In this document: positions 55,711-63,879 of the stretch, in pieces
How positions within the stretch are numbered: position 1 is the first letter of the stretch
Layout: the number at the start of each line of letters is the position of its first letter
Source of the DNA: Candidatus Ideonella esbjergensis
Lineage (GTDB): Bacteria > Pseudomonadota > Gammaproteobacteria > Burkholderiales > Burkholderiaceae_C
Reading direction: 5' to 3'
DNA: 64,000 nt
Assembly: GCA_016710065.1 (NCBI GenBank)
Contig: JADJLP010000010.1
Span: 310,001 to 374,000 of the forward strand
Program-made: the position numbers and the translations under genes
Notes under the pieces: generated by a model
Seen by the model: the letters and a program-made list of their open reading frames with translations, nothing else
What the model was told of the DNA's origin: nothing
Database searches by the model: none

Positions 55711-56220
55711 TCAGGCCGCCCCATTGTTAGAGGACGCGGCTTCGGACTTGATCATGGTGACCAGTTCGTCCAGCTTGTCGTTGTTCATGTAGCTCAGCAT
55801 CTGGCGGTCGTTCACCAGCATCACCGGCGCATCGGCACAGGCGCCCAGGCATTCGCACTTGGCCACGGTCACCAGACCGTCGGCGGTGGTGCCACCGTCT
55901 TCCACGCCCAGCGCCTGGCACAGGCGCTCAAGGGCCTTCTGGCCATCGCGCAACTGGCAAGGCAGGTTGGTGCACACGTTGAGCTTGTACTTGCCAACGG
56001 GCTGCTGGTTGTACATGTTGTAGAACGAGGTCACCTCGTGCACGGCCATGGGTGCCATGCCCAGGTAGGCGGCGACGGCTGCTTCGGACTCAGCCGAAAC
56101 CCAGCCCTGCTCCTGCTGCACGATGGACAGGCAGGCCATGACGGCGGACTGGGCCTGTTCCTGGGGGTACTTGGCCACTTCCTTAGCGAAGCGGGCCAGC
56201 GTGGCGTCTGAGAGTGTCAT
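55711..56220 (-). CDS. nuoE: NADH-quinone oxidoreductase subunit E
   Basis: A 169-residue thioredoxin-like subunit with the [2Fe-2S] cluster N1a. The four ligands are visible in VCTNLPCQL and KCECLGACADAPV. The N-terminal helical part (FAKEVAKYPQEQAQSAVMACL) is family-typical. The ATG overlaps the nuoD stop as ATGA. It works with NuoF and NuoG as the NADH-dehydrogenase module. Confidence 0.97.
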   Translation of the reverse strand: MTLSDATLARFAKEVAKYPQEQAQSAVMACLSIVQQEQGWVSAESEAAVAAYLGMAPMAVHEVTSFYNMYNQQPVGKYKLNVCTNLPCQLRDGQKALERLCQALGVEDGGTTADGLVTVAKCECLGACADAPVMLVNDRQMLSYMNNDKLDELVTMIKSEAASSNNGAA

Positions 56221-57470
56221 CTGTCGATCTCGCCAAACACAATGTCCATGGTGCCGATGATGGCGACAGCGTCGGCAATCATGTGGCCGCGCGCCATCTC
56301 GTCCAGCGACGCCAGGTGGGCATAGCCGGGCGGACGGATCTTCATGCGGTAAGGCTTGTTGGCGCCGTCGCTCACGAGGTAGACGCCGAACTCGCCCTTG
56401 GGGTGCTCCACGGCGGCGTAGGCTTCGCCTTCGGGCACGTGGAAGCCTTCGGAGAAGAGTTTGAAGTGGTGGATCAGCTCTTCCATGCTCGACTTCATGT
56501 CCGAGCGCGAAGGCGGCGCCACCTTGTGGTTGTCGGTGATGACTGGGCCCGGGTTGGCGCGCAGCCAGTCAACGCACTGCTTGATGATGCGGTTGGACTG
56601 ACGCAACTCGGCCATGCGCACCAGGTAACGGTCATAGGTGTCGCCATTGGTACCCACCGGCACGTCGAACTCGACGTTGGCGTAGGCATCGTAGGGCTGG
56701 GTCTTGCGCAGATCCCAGGCTATGCCGGAGCCGCGCAGCATCGGGCCGGAGAAGCCCATGTTCAGGGCGCGCTCGGGCGAGACCACACCGATGCCCACGG
56801 TGCGCTGCTTCCAGATGCGGTTGTCGGTCAGCAGGGTTTCGTAGTCGTCGACGTTCTTGGGGAAGCGCGCACAGAAGTCGTCGATGAAGTCGAGCAGCGT
56901 GCCCTGGCGGTTCTCGTTCAGGGCCTTGATGGCGCGCTCGTTCTTGATCTTGCTGACCGTGTACTGCGGCATGCTGTCCGGCAGGTCGCGGTAGACGCCA
57001 CCCGGACGGAAGTAGGCTGCGTGCATGCGCGCGCCCGACACCGCCTCGTACATGTCGAACAGGTCTTCGCGCTCGCGGAACGCGTAGATCAGGATGTTCA
57101 TCGCGCCGCAGTCGATGCCGTGCGCGCCGATCCAGAGCAGGTGGTTCAGCAGCCGGGTGATCTCGGAGAACATCACGCGGATGTACTGGGCCCGCAACGG
57201 CACGTCGATGCCGAGCAGTTTCTCGATCGACATGCAGTAGGCCTGCTCATTGACCATCATCGACATGTAGTCGAGGCGGTCCATGTAGGGCAGCGACTGG
57301 ATGTAGGTCTTGCTCTCGGCCAACTTCTCGGTGGCGCGGTGCAGCAGGCCGATGTGCGGGTCGGCACGCTGGATGACTTCGCCGTCGAGTTCCAGCACCA
57401 GGCGCAGCACGCCGTGTGCGGCCGGGTGCTGAGGCCCGAAGTTCAGGGTGTAGTTCTTGATATCTGCCAT
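56217..57470 (-). CDS. nuoD: NADH-quinone oxidoreductase subunit D (49 kDa)
   Basis: A 417-residue quinone-site subunit with a [NiFe]-hydrogenase-like fold. It opens IKNYTLNFGPQHPAAHGVLRL, with the conserved quinone-site His in the HPAAHG loop, and includes MDRLDYMSMMVNE and GGVYRDLP. The C-terminus is GTMDIVFGEIDR. It starts ten bases after nuoC, as a separate gene rather than a NuoCD fusion. Confidence 0.97.
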   Translation of the reverse strand: MADIKNYTLNFGPQHPAAHGVLRLVLELDGEVIQRADPHIGLLHRATEKLAESKTYIQSLPYMDRLDYMSMMVNEQAYCMSIEKLLGIDVPLRAQYIRVMFSEITRLLNHLLWIGAHGIDCGAMNILIYAFREREDLFDMYEAVSGARMHAAYFRPGGVYRDLPDSMPQYTVSKIKNERAIKALNENRQGTLLDFIDDFCARFPKNVDDYETLLTDNRIWKQRTVGIGVVSPERALNMGFSGPMLRGSGIAWDLRKTQPYDAYANVEFDVPVGTNGDTYDRYLVRMAELRQSNRIIKQCVDWLRANPGPVITDNHKVAPPSRSDMKSSMEELIHHFKLFSEGFHVPEGEAYAAVEHPKGEFGVYLVSDGANKPYRMKIRPPGYAHLASLDEMARGHMIADAVAIIGTMDIVFGEIDR

Positions 57471-57480
57471 GAAGGGTGTC

Positions 57481-58080
57481 TCAGTGCAGGCCGCCGTAGT
57501 TGTCTTCGCGGATCACACGGGGCGTGTTCTCGCGCGGCTCGATCGTGACCGGCTGGTAGACCACGCGGCGCGTGGCCTCGTCATAGGTCATCTCCACATG
57601 GCCGATCGTGGGGAAATCCTTGCGCATCGGGTGGCCGATGAAGCCGTAGTCGGTCAGGATCCGGCGCAGGTCGTTGTGACCTTCGAAGATCAGACCAACC
57701 ATGTCGAAGGCCTCGCGCTCGAACCAGTTGGCCGAGCTCCACAGCGGCGTGACCGAGGCCACCACGGGCAGGTCGTCCAGGGGCGCGAACACCTTCAGGC
57801 GCAAACGCCAGTTCTTGCTCACCGACAGCAGGTGCGAGACGGCGCAGTAGCGCATGCCATCCCAGGCCTGATCCTTGTAGGTCGACATGTCGATGCCGCA
57901 CAGGTCGATCAACTGCTCGAACTGGAACTCAGGGTGGTCGCGCAGTGTCTGGGCCACTTCGTAGTAGTCGGCAGCAGCCACGGTGATGCTGATCTCACCA
58001 CGCTCGCGCTTGAACAAGCGAATGCGCTCGCCCAGCACCGATTCAAGGGCAGCCTGAAGCTTGTCGAGTTTTTGGGTCAT
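57481..58080 (-). CDS. nuoC: NADH-quinone oxidoreductase subunit C (30 kDa)
   Basis: A 199-residue peripheral subunit. ATG 58080 gives the family start MTQKLDKLQAALESVLG. The diagnostic block is WFEREAFDMVGLIFEGHNDLRRILTDYGF, followed by GHPMRKDFPTIGHVEM. It is separate from NuoD, as in most proteobacteria outside the enterics. There is a 13-base gap after nuoB. Confidence 0.97.
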   Translation of the reverse strand: MTQKLDKLQAALESVLGERIRLFKRERGEISITVAAADYYEVAQTLRDHPEFQFEQLIDLCGIDMSTYKDQAWDGMRYCAVSHLLSVSKNWRLRLKVFAPLDDLPVVASVTPLWSSANWFEREAFDMVGLIFEGHNDLRRILTDYGFIGHPMRKDFPTIGHVEMTYDEATRRVVYQPVTIEPRENTPRVIREDNYGGLH

Positions 58081-58093
58081 GGGATGGACTCTT

Positions 58094-58573
58094 TCAGGCC
58101 CGGGCGATGGTGTTTTCGCGCCTGATCTTGGCCTGCAATTGCAAGATGCCGTACAGCAAGGCCTCAGCCGTGGGTGGGCAACCCGGCACGTATACATCCA
58201 CCGGCACAATGCGGTCACAGCCGCGCACCACCGAATAGCTGTAGTGGTAGTAGCCCCCGCCATTGGCGCAGGAGCCCATGGAGATCACCCAGCGCGGCTC
58301 AGCCATCTGGTCGTAGACCTTGCGCATGGCAGGCGCCATCTTGTTGCACAGCGTGCCGGCCACCACCATCAGGTCAGACTGGCGCGGACTGGGGCGAAAC
58401 AGCATGCCGAAACGGTCAATGTCGTAGCGCGCCGCGCCAGCGTGCATCATCTCGACGGCACAACAGGCCAGACCGAAGGTCATGGGCCACAGTGAACCGG
58501 TTTTCGACCAATTCATCAGCGTGTCAACCGAGGTGGTGACAAAGCCTTCTTTCAAAATGCCTTCGATACCCAT
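58094..58573 (-). CDS. nuoB: NADH-quinone oxidoreductase subunit B
   Basis: A 159-residue subunit carrying the terminal cluster N2 next to the quinone site. The tandem Cys pair in GLACCAVEMM, the Cys in VISMGSCANGGGYYHYSYSVVRGCD and the closing VYVPGCPPT complete the ligand set. The protein has the typical amphipathic start and ends QLQAKIRRENTIARA. It lies 69 bases after nuoA. Confidence 0.97.
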   Translation of the reverse strand: MGIEGILKEGFVTTSVDTLMNWSKTGSLWPMTFGLACCAVEMMHAGAARYDIDRFGMLFRPSPRQSDLMVVAGTLCNKMAPAMRKVYDQMAEPRWVISMGSCANGGGYYHYSYSVVRGCDRIVPVDVYVPGCPPTAEALLYGILQLQAKIRRENTIARA

Positions 58574-58642
58574 GTTCTGCGTGCCTCTCGATGCTGTGTG
58601 CTGTCGCTGTTGCGCTCCAACCGATGGTTCGGTGGCGGATGG

Positions 58643-59002
58643 TCATTCCCAGTCGAGGGCGCCCTTCTTCCATTCGTAGGCAAAACCAACCACGAGGATG
58701 GTCAGAAAAACCATCATCGCCCAGAAACCTGACGCGCCGATGTCTTTGAGCGAGACCGCCCAAGGAAACAAGAAGGCAATTTCCAGATCGAACAAGATGA
58801 ACAGGATCGCCACAAGGTAGTAGCGAACGTCAAACTTCATGCGGGCGTCGTCGAAGGCATCGAAGCCGCATTCATATGGGGAGTTTTTGGCGGCATCAGG
58901 CCGGTAAGGGCCAATGAGGCGACCCAGAATCTGCGGCGCCACACCGACTCCCGCGCCCACCAGAATGAAAAGGATGACCGGGAGGTAGGCTTGCAAGTCC
59001 AT
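58643..59002 (-). CDS. nuoA: NADH-quinone oxidoreductase subunit A
   Basis: A 119-residue membrane subunit with three helices. The conserved loop KNSPYECGFDAFDDARMKFDVRYY and the helix FDLEIAFLFPWA are diagnostic. ATG 59002 gives the family start MDLQAYLPVILFILVG; the longer open frame upstream runs through the tRNA and is not coding. It is the first gene of the nuo operon, whose promoter must lie in the 168 bases before it or further upstream. Confidence 0.97.
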   Translation of the reverse strand: MDLQAYLPVILFILVGAGVGVAPQILGRLIGPYRPDAAKNSPYECGFDAFDDARMKFDVRYYLVAILFILFDLEIAFLFPWAVSLKDIGASGFWAMMVFLTILVVGFAYEWKKGALDWE

Positions 59003-59170
59003 GGTGCTCTGGTTCCGTTCGGTAATGCGACAGTGATGCTGACGTTCGTCCGGCCACAAAAAAGCGCGCGGATCGGGCCATTGAAGACCAGACCTCGGCG
59101 CGCCCATTTGCTCATACCCACTTGGGCCGCCCGGCGCGGGTGCCAGACGGGGACCCTGCCGCTCATTCTC
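59003..59170. other. tRNA-nuoA spacer, probable nuo leader
   Basis: This 168-base spacer lies between tRNA-Leu and nuoA on the minus strand. It contains two gcgcgc blocks (near 59076 and 59097), the second followed in the minus direction by a six-base T-run. This could act as a terminator for the tRNA transcript or shape the nuo leader. I see no convincing promoter or coding sequence. Confidence 0.4.
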
Positions 59171-59255
59171 TGGTGCCGACGGCGAGACTCGAACTCGCAC
59201 AGCTTTCGCCACTACCCCCTCAAGATAGCGTGTCTACCAATTTCACCACGTCGGC
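59171..59255 (-). tRNA. leuU: tRNA-Leu (anticodon GAG)
   Basis: An 85-base class II tRNA. Acceptor arms gccgacg/cgtcggc pair perfectly and the 3' ACCA is encoded. The D-loop region is ggtgaaattggtagacac, the anticodon stem ctatc/ggtag encloses the loop ttgaggg with anticodon GAG, a long variable arm (tggcgaaagctgt) marks leucine, and the T-arm is gcgagttcgagtctcgc. It reads CUC/CUU codons. A secG-tRNA-Leu(GAG) order is also found in E. coli (secG-leuU). Confidence 0.95.
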
Positions 59256-59368
59256 TTTGTTTTCTCTTGCCTCAGGTCAAGCGGACCTGACCTGCAGCAT
59301 TACTTTTGTACGTTCGGATTGCGTGAGGTTTTGCTCACCGAACAGCCTTGAATTCTAGCCCGAAACTT

Positions 59369-59384
59369 CCCCTCTCCCGAGGGG
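59369..59384. terminator. Short hairpin between secG and tRNA-Leu
   Basis: Arms cccctc (59369-59374) and gagggg (59379-59384) with a four-base loop. On the plus strand it is followed by tttt, on the minus strand by aagttt. It sits just after the secG stop. The stem is short, so termination would be partial. A second small hairpin (caggtc/gacctg, 59273-59289) lies nearer the tRNA. Confidence 0.35.
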
Positions 59385-59404
59385 TTTTGCGTAGCTCTTG
59401 CGGA

Positions 59405-59779
59405 TTACTTGGTCGGGATGGTGGGCACGCCCGAAGCCGGCGATGCAGGCACCTGGACCATCGCGGCGGCAGATGCCGCAACGCTCGGCGCAACCGGTTG
59501 GTCCAGCACACTGGAGCCACTGGAGGGTGCGCGCGCGCCGCCAGAGTTGGCCGAGAAGGCCAAGCCCAACGTGGCCAGGAAAAACACCGTGGCGCACACC
59601 GCCGTGGAGCGTGAGAGGAAGTTGGCGCTGCCCGTTGCGCCGAACAGGCTGCCCGAGGCACCGCTGCCAAACGAGGCACCCATGTCGGCGCCCTTGCCGT
59701 GCTGCACCAACACCAGCCCTATCATCACGATGGCGGCCAGCAACTGCACCACCACCAACAGGTTCAACATCACTTGCAT
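59405..59779 (-). CDS. secG: Preprotein translocase subunit SecG
   Basis: A 124-residue inner-membrane component of SecYEG. ATG 59779 gives the family opening LNLLVVVQLLAAIVMIGLVLVQHGKGADMGASFG, followed by GSGASGSLFGATGSANFLSRSTAV and the second membrane segment (CATVFFLATLGLAFS). The C-terminal ~45 residues are a low-complexity Ala/Ser/Pro/Val tail. It lies downstream of tpiA and upstream of tRNA-Leu, a common arrangement. Confidence 0.95.
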   Translation of the reverse strand: MQVMLNLLVVVQLLAAIVMIGLVLVQHGKGADMGASFGSGASGSLFGATGSANFLSRSTAVCATVFFLATLGLAFSANSGGARAPSSGSSVLDQPVAPSVAASAAAMVQVPASPASGVPTIPTK

Positions 59780-59817
59780 GCTTGATCTACTCCGGAAACT
59801 TGGTATGAATGAGGGGC

Positions 59818-60558
59818 TCAGCCGGCGGCGCGGCAAATGGCCACGAAATCGGTGGCCTTGAGGGCTGCGCCACCAATGAGGCCGCCGTCGATGTCGGTCT
59901 GGCCAAACAGGATGGCCGCGTTGTCGGGCTTGACGCTGCCACCGTAGAGGATGGTCATGGCGTCGGCATTGGCCGCCGCCGCGCGCAACTGGGCGCGCAG
60001 CACGGCATGCACGGCCTGGGCTTGCTCGGGGCTGGCCACCTTGCCGGTGCCGATGGCCCACACGGGCTCGTAGGCCACCACCATCTCGCCGGCGCAGTGG
60101 CCCAGCGTGTGGATCACGGCCGATAGCTGGCGTTTAACCACGGCCTCGGTTTCGCCGGCCTCGCGCTGCGCCAGGGTCTCTCCGACGCAAACAATGGGCG
60201 TCACGCCCTTGGCCAGGGCGGCCTTGGCCTTGTCGGCCACCAACTGGTCGCTCTCGGCGTGGTAAGCCCGGCGTTCGGAGTGGCCCACGATCACATAGCG
60301 GCAGCCGAATTCGGCCAGCATTGGCACCGAGACTTCGCCGGTGTAGGCACCCTGCTCGAACGCCGAGCAATCCTGGGCACCCCAGCGCACATCGCTGCCA
60401 GCCAGCGCCACGGCCGTTTCCGACAGGTAGGGGAAAGGCACGCACACCGCCACGTCGCAGCCGAAGGGCCGCGCGCCGGTGATGCCGGACAGCAGCTCGG
60501 CGTTGCCCTTGTGGCTGCCGTGCATCTTCCAGTTGCCCACCACGAGTTTGCGTCGCAT
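59818..60558 (-). CDS. tpiA: Triosephosphate isomerase
   Basis: A 246-residue TIM-barrel enzyme interconverting dihydroxyacetone phosphate and glyceraldehyde 3-phosphate. The substrate Lys is in VVGNWKMHGS, the electrophile His in VIVGHSERR, the catalytic Glu in VVAYEPVWAIGTGK, and the phosphate loop in ILYGGSVKPDN. ATG 60558 is preferred over 60564 because AAGGA then has eight-base spacing. The adjacent order qor-tpiA-secG suggests cotranscription. Confidence 0.96.
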   Translation of the reverse strand: MRRKLVVGNWKMHGSHKGNAELLSGITGARPFGCDVAVCVPFPYLSETAVALAGSDVRWGAQDCSAFEQGAYTGEVSVPMLAEFGCRYVIVGHSERRAYHAESDQLVADKAKAALAKGVTPIVCVGETLAQREAGETEAVVKRQLSAVIHTLGHCAGEMVVAYEPVWAIGTGKVASPEQAQAVHAVLRAQLRAAAANADAMTILYGGSVKPDNAAILFGQTDIDGGLIGGAALKATDFVAICRAAG

Positions 60559-60578
60559 GGTCATCTTCCTTGCTTTGT

Positions 60579-61568
60579 TCAGGACCAGCGCAGGGCAATC
60601 TTGCCCACGTGCTGGCTGGATTCCATCAGTGCGTGGGCTGCGGCCGCGTCGGCCGCCTCGAATACACGCTCGATCACCGGCTTGATCTGGCCGGCCGCAA
60701 GCAGCGGCCAGACGCGCTCACCCAGACTGCGGGCGATGGCGGCCTTGAAGGCCACCGGCCGCGGCCGCAGCGTGGAGCCGGTGATCAGCAGGCGGCGGCG
60801 CAAGACCTCGCCCGCGTTGAACTCGCTCTTCACGCCGCCCTGCACCGCGATGATCACGATGCGGCCATCGTCGGCCAGGCAGCTGATTTCGCGGGCCACG
60901 TAGTCGCCGGCCACCATGTCCAGCACCACGTTGGCGCCCCGCCCCGCCGTCAATCGCTTGACCTCGGCGGCAAAGTCGATCGTGCGGTAGTTGACGGCAT
61001 GGTCGGCACCCAGCTTGACACAAGCGGCGCACTTCTCGTCGCTGCCAGCCGTGACGATCACCGTCGAGCCAAAAGCCTTAGCCAACTGGATGGCAGTGAC
61101 ACCGATGCCACTGGCCCCGCCCTGGATCAACAGGGTTTCGCCAGGCAGCAAACGCGCCCGGTCGAACACGTTGGACCAGACGGTGAAGAGGGTCTCGGGC
61201 AGACAGGCAGCCTCAATGTCGGTCAGGCCCACCGGTACCGGCAGGCACTGTGCGATTGGCGCCGTGCACAGTTCGGCATAGCCGCCGCCCGCCACCAATG
61301 CACAGACGCGCTGGCCCATGGTGAAACCGGCCGCAACCAGCTCAGCCGCATCGCCACCTACGATCACGCCCGCCACCTCCAGCCCTGGCAGGTCGGAGGC
61401 GCCGGGCGGGGGCGCATAGGCCCCCTTGCGCTGCAGCACATCGGGGCGGTTCACGCCCGAGGCACTGACGCGCACCAGTAACTCGCCGGCCTGGGGCACC
61501 GGGTCTGGCCGGCTGGCCAGACCCAGCACCTCGGGTCCGCCGAAACCGGTGATGACGATCGCTCGCAT
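60579..61568 (-). CDS. qor: NAD(P)H quinone oxidoreductase, zinc-independent MDR family
   Basis: A 329-residue medium-chain reductase. It opens MRAIVITGFGGPEVL and has the quinone-oxidoreductase region VSASGVNRPDVLQRKGAY and the nucleotide-binding loop LLIQGGASGIGVTAIQLAKAFG. Structural and catalytic zinc Cys clusters are absent. It resembles the PIG3/QorA type that reduces quinones with NADPH. ATG 61568 is used; the open frame further upstream lies inside the pnp 3' end and is not coding. The gap to pnp is 16 bases. Confidence 0.92.
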   Translation of the reverse strand: MRAIVITGFGGPEVLGLASRPDPVPQAGELLVRVSASGVNRPDVLQRKGAYAPPPGASDLPGLEVAGVIVGGDAAELVAAGFTMGQRVCALVAGGGYAELCTAPIAQCLPVPVGLTDIEAACLPETLFTVWSNVFDRARLLPGETLLIQGGASGIGVTAIQLAKAFGSTVIVTAGSDEKCAACVKLGADHAVNYRTIDFAAEVKRLTAGRGANVVLDMVAGDYVAREISCLADDGRIVIIAVQGGVKSEFNAGEVLRRRLLITGSTLRPRPVAFKAAIARSLGERVWPLLAAGQIKPVIERVFEAADAAAAHALMESSQHVGKIALRWS

Positions 61569-61584
61569 GGGCAGCTTTCGCGCC

Positions 61585-63879
61585 TTATTGCTGCTGTTGC
61601 TGCTGGTCTTGCGTGCCAGCACCCTCGCCAGGCGCAGCCGCTTCGCCCTCAGGGCGCTGCTCGGCACGGTCGCGACGCGGACGGTCACCGCGGTCGCCAC
61701 GGCCGCCGCGATCACCACCACGGTCGCCACGGTCACCGTACTCACGGCGCGGGGCGCGCTCGTAGCGCTCTTCTTCCATGCCTTCCGGACGCTCTTGCAA
61801 GGCCTTCATCGACAGCTTGATGCGACCCTTTTCGTCGGTCTCCAGCACTTTGACCTTGACGATCTGGCCTTCGGTCAGGAAGTCGGTGACCTTCTCCACG
61901 CGTTGGTGGGCGATCTGGCTGATGTGCAGCAGGCCGTCCTTGCCAGGCAGGATGTTGATCAGGGCACCGAAGTCGAGGATCTTGGTGACCGCGCCTTCGT
62001 AGACCCGGCCGATTTCAGCTTCGGCCGTGATCTCTTCAATGCGCTTCTTGGCGATCTCGGCCTGGCCGGCGTCGGTGGACGCAATGGTGATGACGCCGCT
62101 CTCGTCGATGTTGATCTGGGTACCGGTTTCTTCGGTCAGCGCACGAATGGTGGCGCCGCCCTTGCCGATCACGTCACGGATCTTCTCCGGGTTGATCTTC
62201 ATGGTGTACAGGCGCGGCGCGAACTGCGACACCTCGGTCTTGGCGCCGCCCATGGCTTCCACCATCTTGCCCAGGATGTGCATGCGGGCTTCCTTGGCCT
62301 GGGCCAGTGCCACCTGCATGATTTCACGGGTTATGCCCTGGATCTTGATGTCCATCTGCAGGGCGGTGATGCCATTGGTGGTACCAGCCACCTTGAAGTC
62401 CATGTCGCCCAGGTGATCTTCATCGCCCAGGATGTCGGTGAGCACGGCGAAACGGTTGCCGTCCTTGATCAGGCCCATGGCGATGCCGGCCACGTGCGCC
62501 TTCAAGGGCACGCCAGCGTCCATCAGCGACAGGCAGCCGCCGCAGACCGAAGCCATCGATGAAGAACCGTTCGACTCGGTGATTTCCGAGACCACGCGCA
62601 TCGAGTACGGGAACTCGGTGCGGTCCGGCAGCACGGCCACCAGCGCACGCTTGGCTAGGCGGCCGTGACCGATTTCGCGGCGCTTGGGGCTGCCCACGCG
62701 GCCGGTTTCGCCAGTGGCGAACGGGGGCATGTTGTAGTGCAGCATGAAGTGCTCGCTGAACTCGCCAGCCAGCGCGTCGATCTTCTGCGAGTCACGCTCG
62801 GTGCCCAGCGTGGCAGCCACCAGGGCCTGGGTTTCGCCACGGGTGAACAGCGCCGAGCCGTGCACGCGCGGCAGAACGCCGTTGCGGATCTCGATGGCGC
62901 GCACGGTGCGGGTGTCGCGTCCGTCGATGCGGGGCTCGCCGGCCAGGATCTGGCCGCGCACGATGCGGGCTTCGATCTCGAACAGCAGACCTTCGACTTC
63001 CACCTTGTCGAACTCCAGGCCTTCGGCCTTGAGTGCGGCCATCACGCTGCTGGTGACATCGCGGCAGGCCTGGGTGCGGGCTTGCTTGGAGCGGATCTGA
63101 TAGGCGGCGCGCAAGCCTTCTTCGGCCAAGCCATTGACCTTGGCGATGAAGGGCTCGTTCTTGGCCGGGGCTTGCCACGTCCAAACCGGCTTGCCGGCGT
63201 CACGCACCAGTTCGTGGATGGCGTTGATGGCGATCTTGCCCTGGTCGTGGCCAAACACCACGGCGCCCAGCATCACGTCTTCAGGCAGTTGGTCGGCTTC
63301 GGATTCCACCATCAGCACGGCGGCTTCGGTGCCGGCCACGACCAGGTCCATCTTGGACTCGGCGAGTTGGCTCTTGCCCGGGTTCAGCACGTATTCGCCG
63401 TTGATGTAGCCCACGCGGGCGGCACCGATGGGGCCATTGAACGGGATGCCCGAGATGGACAGCGCAGCGCTGGTGGCGATCATCGCGGCGATGTCGGCCT
63501 GCACTTCGGGGTTCAGGCTCATCACGTGGATGACGACCTGCACTTCATTGAAGAAGCCTTCGGGAAACAGCGGGCGAATCGGGCGGTCGATCAGGCGGCT
63601 GGTCAGGGTTTCCAGTTCGCTGGGGCGGCCTTCGCGCTTGAAGAAGCTGCCAGGGATCTTGCCTGCGGCGTAGGTCTTCTCAAGGTAGTCGACGGTCAGC
63701 GGGAAGAAGTCTTGGCCGGCTTTGGCGTCGGTCTTGGCGACCACGGTGGCCAGCACCACGGTGTCTTCAATGTTCACGACCACGGCGCCGGTGGACTGGC
63801 GGGCGATTTCGCCGGTTTCCATCACAACTTGATGGCTGCCCCATTGGAAGGTCTTGGTGACCTTGTTGAAAATGCTCAT
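61585..63879 (-). CDS. pnp: Polyribonucleotide nucleotidyltransferase (PNPase)
   Basis: A 764-residue phosphorolytic 3'-5' exoribonuclease and degradosome component. Two RNase PH domains are present (FFKREGRPSELETLTSRLIDRPIRPLFPEGF; GEDHLGDMDFKVAGTTNG), then KH (VIGKGGATIRALTEETG) and S1 (GRVYEGAVTKILDFGALINI). After S1 there is an extra ~65-residue tail rich in Arg, Gly, Asp and Glu and ending in Gln repeats; it is low complexity and probably binds RNA or protein partners. ATG 63879 follows GGAGAAC. rpsO is expected upstream, just outside the window. Confidence 0.97.
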   Translation of the reverse strand: MSIFNKVTKTFQWGSHQVVMETGEIARQSTGAVVVNIEDTVVLATVVAKTDAKAGQDFFPLTVDYLEKTYAAGKIPGSFFKREGRPSELETLTSRLIDRPIRPLFPEGFFNEVQVVIHVMSLNPEVQADIAAMIATSAALSISGIPFNGPIGAARVGYINGEYVLNPGKSQLAESKMDLVVAGTEAAVLMVESEADQLPEDVMLGAVVFGHDQGKIAINAIHELVRDAGKPVWTWQAPAKNEPFIAKVNGLAEEGLRAAYQIRSKQARTQACRDVTSSVMAALKAEGLEFDKVEVEGLLFEIEARIVRGQILAGEPRIDGRDTRTVRAIEIRNGVLPRVHGSALFTRGETQALVAATLGTERDSQKIDALAGEFSEHFMLHYNMPPFATGETGRVGSPKRREIGHGRLAKRALVAVLPDRTEFPYSMRVVSEITESNGSSSMASVCGGCLSLMDAGVPLKAHVAGIAMGLIKDGNRFAVLTDILGDEDHLGDMDFKVAGTTNGITALQMDIKIQGITREIMQVALAQAKEARMHILGKMVEAMGGAKTEVSQFAPRLYTMKINPEKIRDVIGKGGATIRALTEETGTQINIDESGVITIASTDAGQAEIAKKRIEEITAEAEIGRVYEGAVTKILDFGALINILPGKDGLLHISQIAHQRVEKVTDFLTEGQIVKVKVLETDEKGRIKLSMKALQERPEGMEEERYERAPRREYGDRGDRGGDRGGRGDRGDRPRRDRAEQRPEGEAAAPGEGAGTQDQQQQQQ

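Noticed and set aside
52696..56211. A 1171-codon open frame on the plus strand opposite nuoG, nuoF and nuoE
   Set aside because: It is a shadow of the complex I genes created by third-position GC bias; its composition is unnatural and no motif is present.
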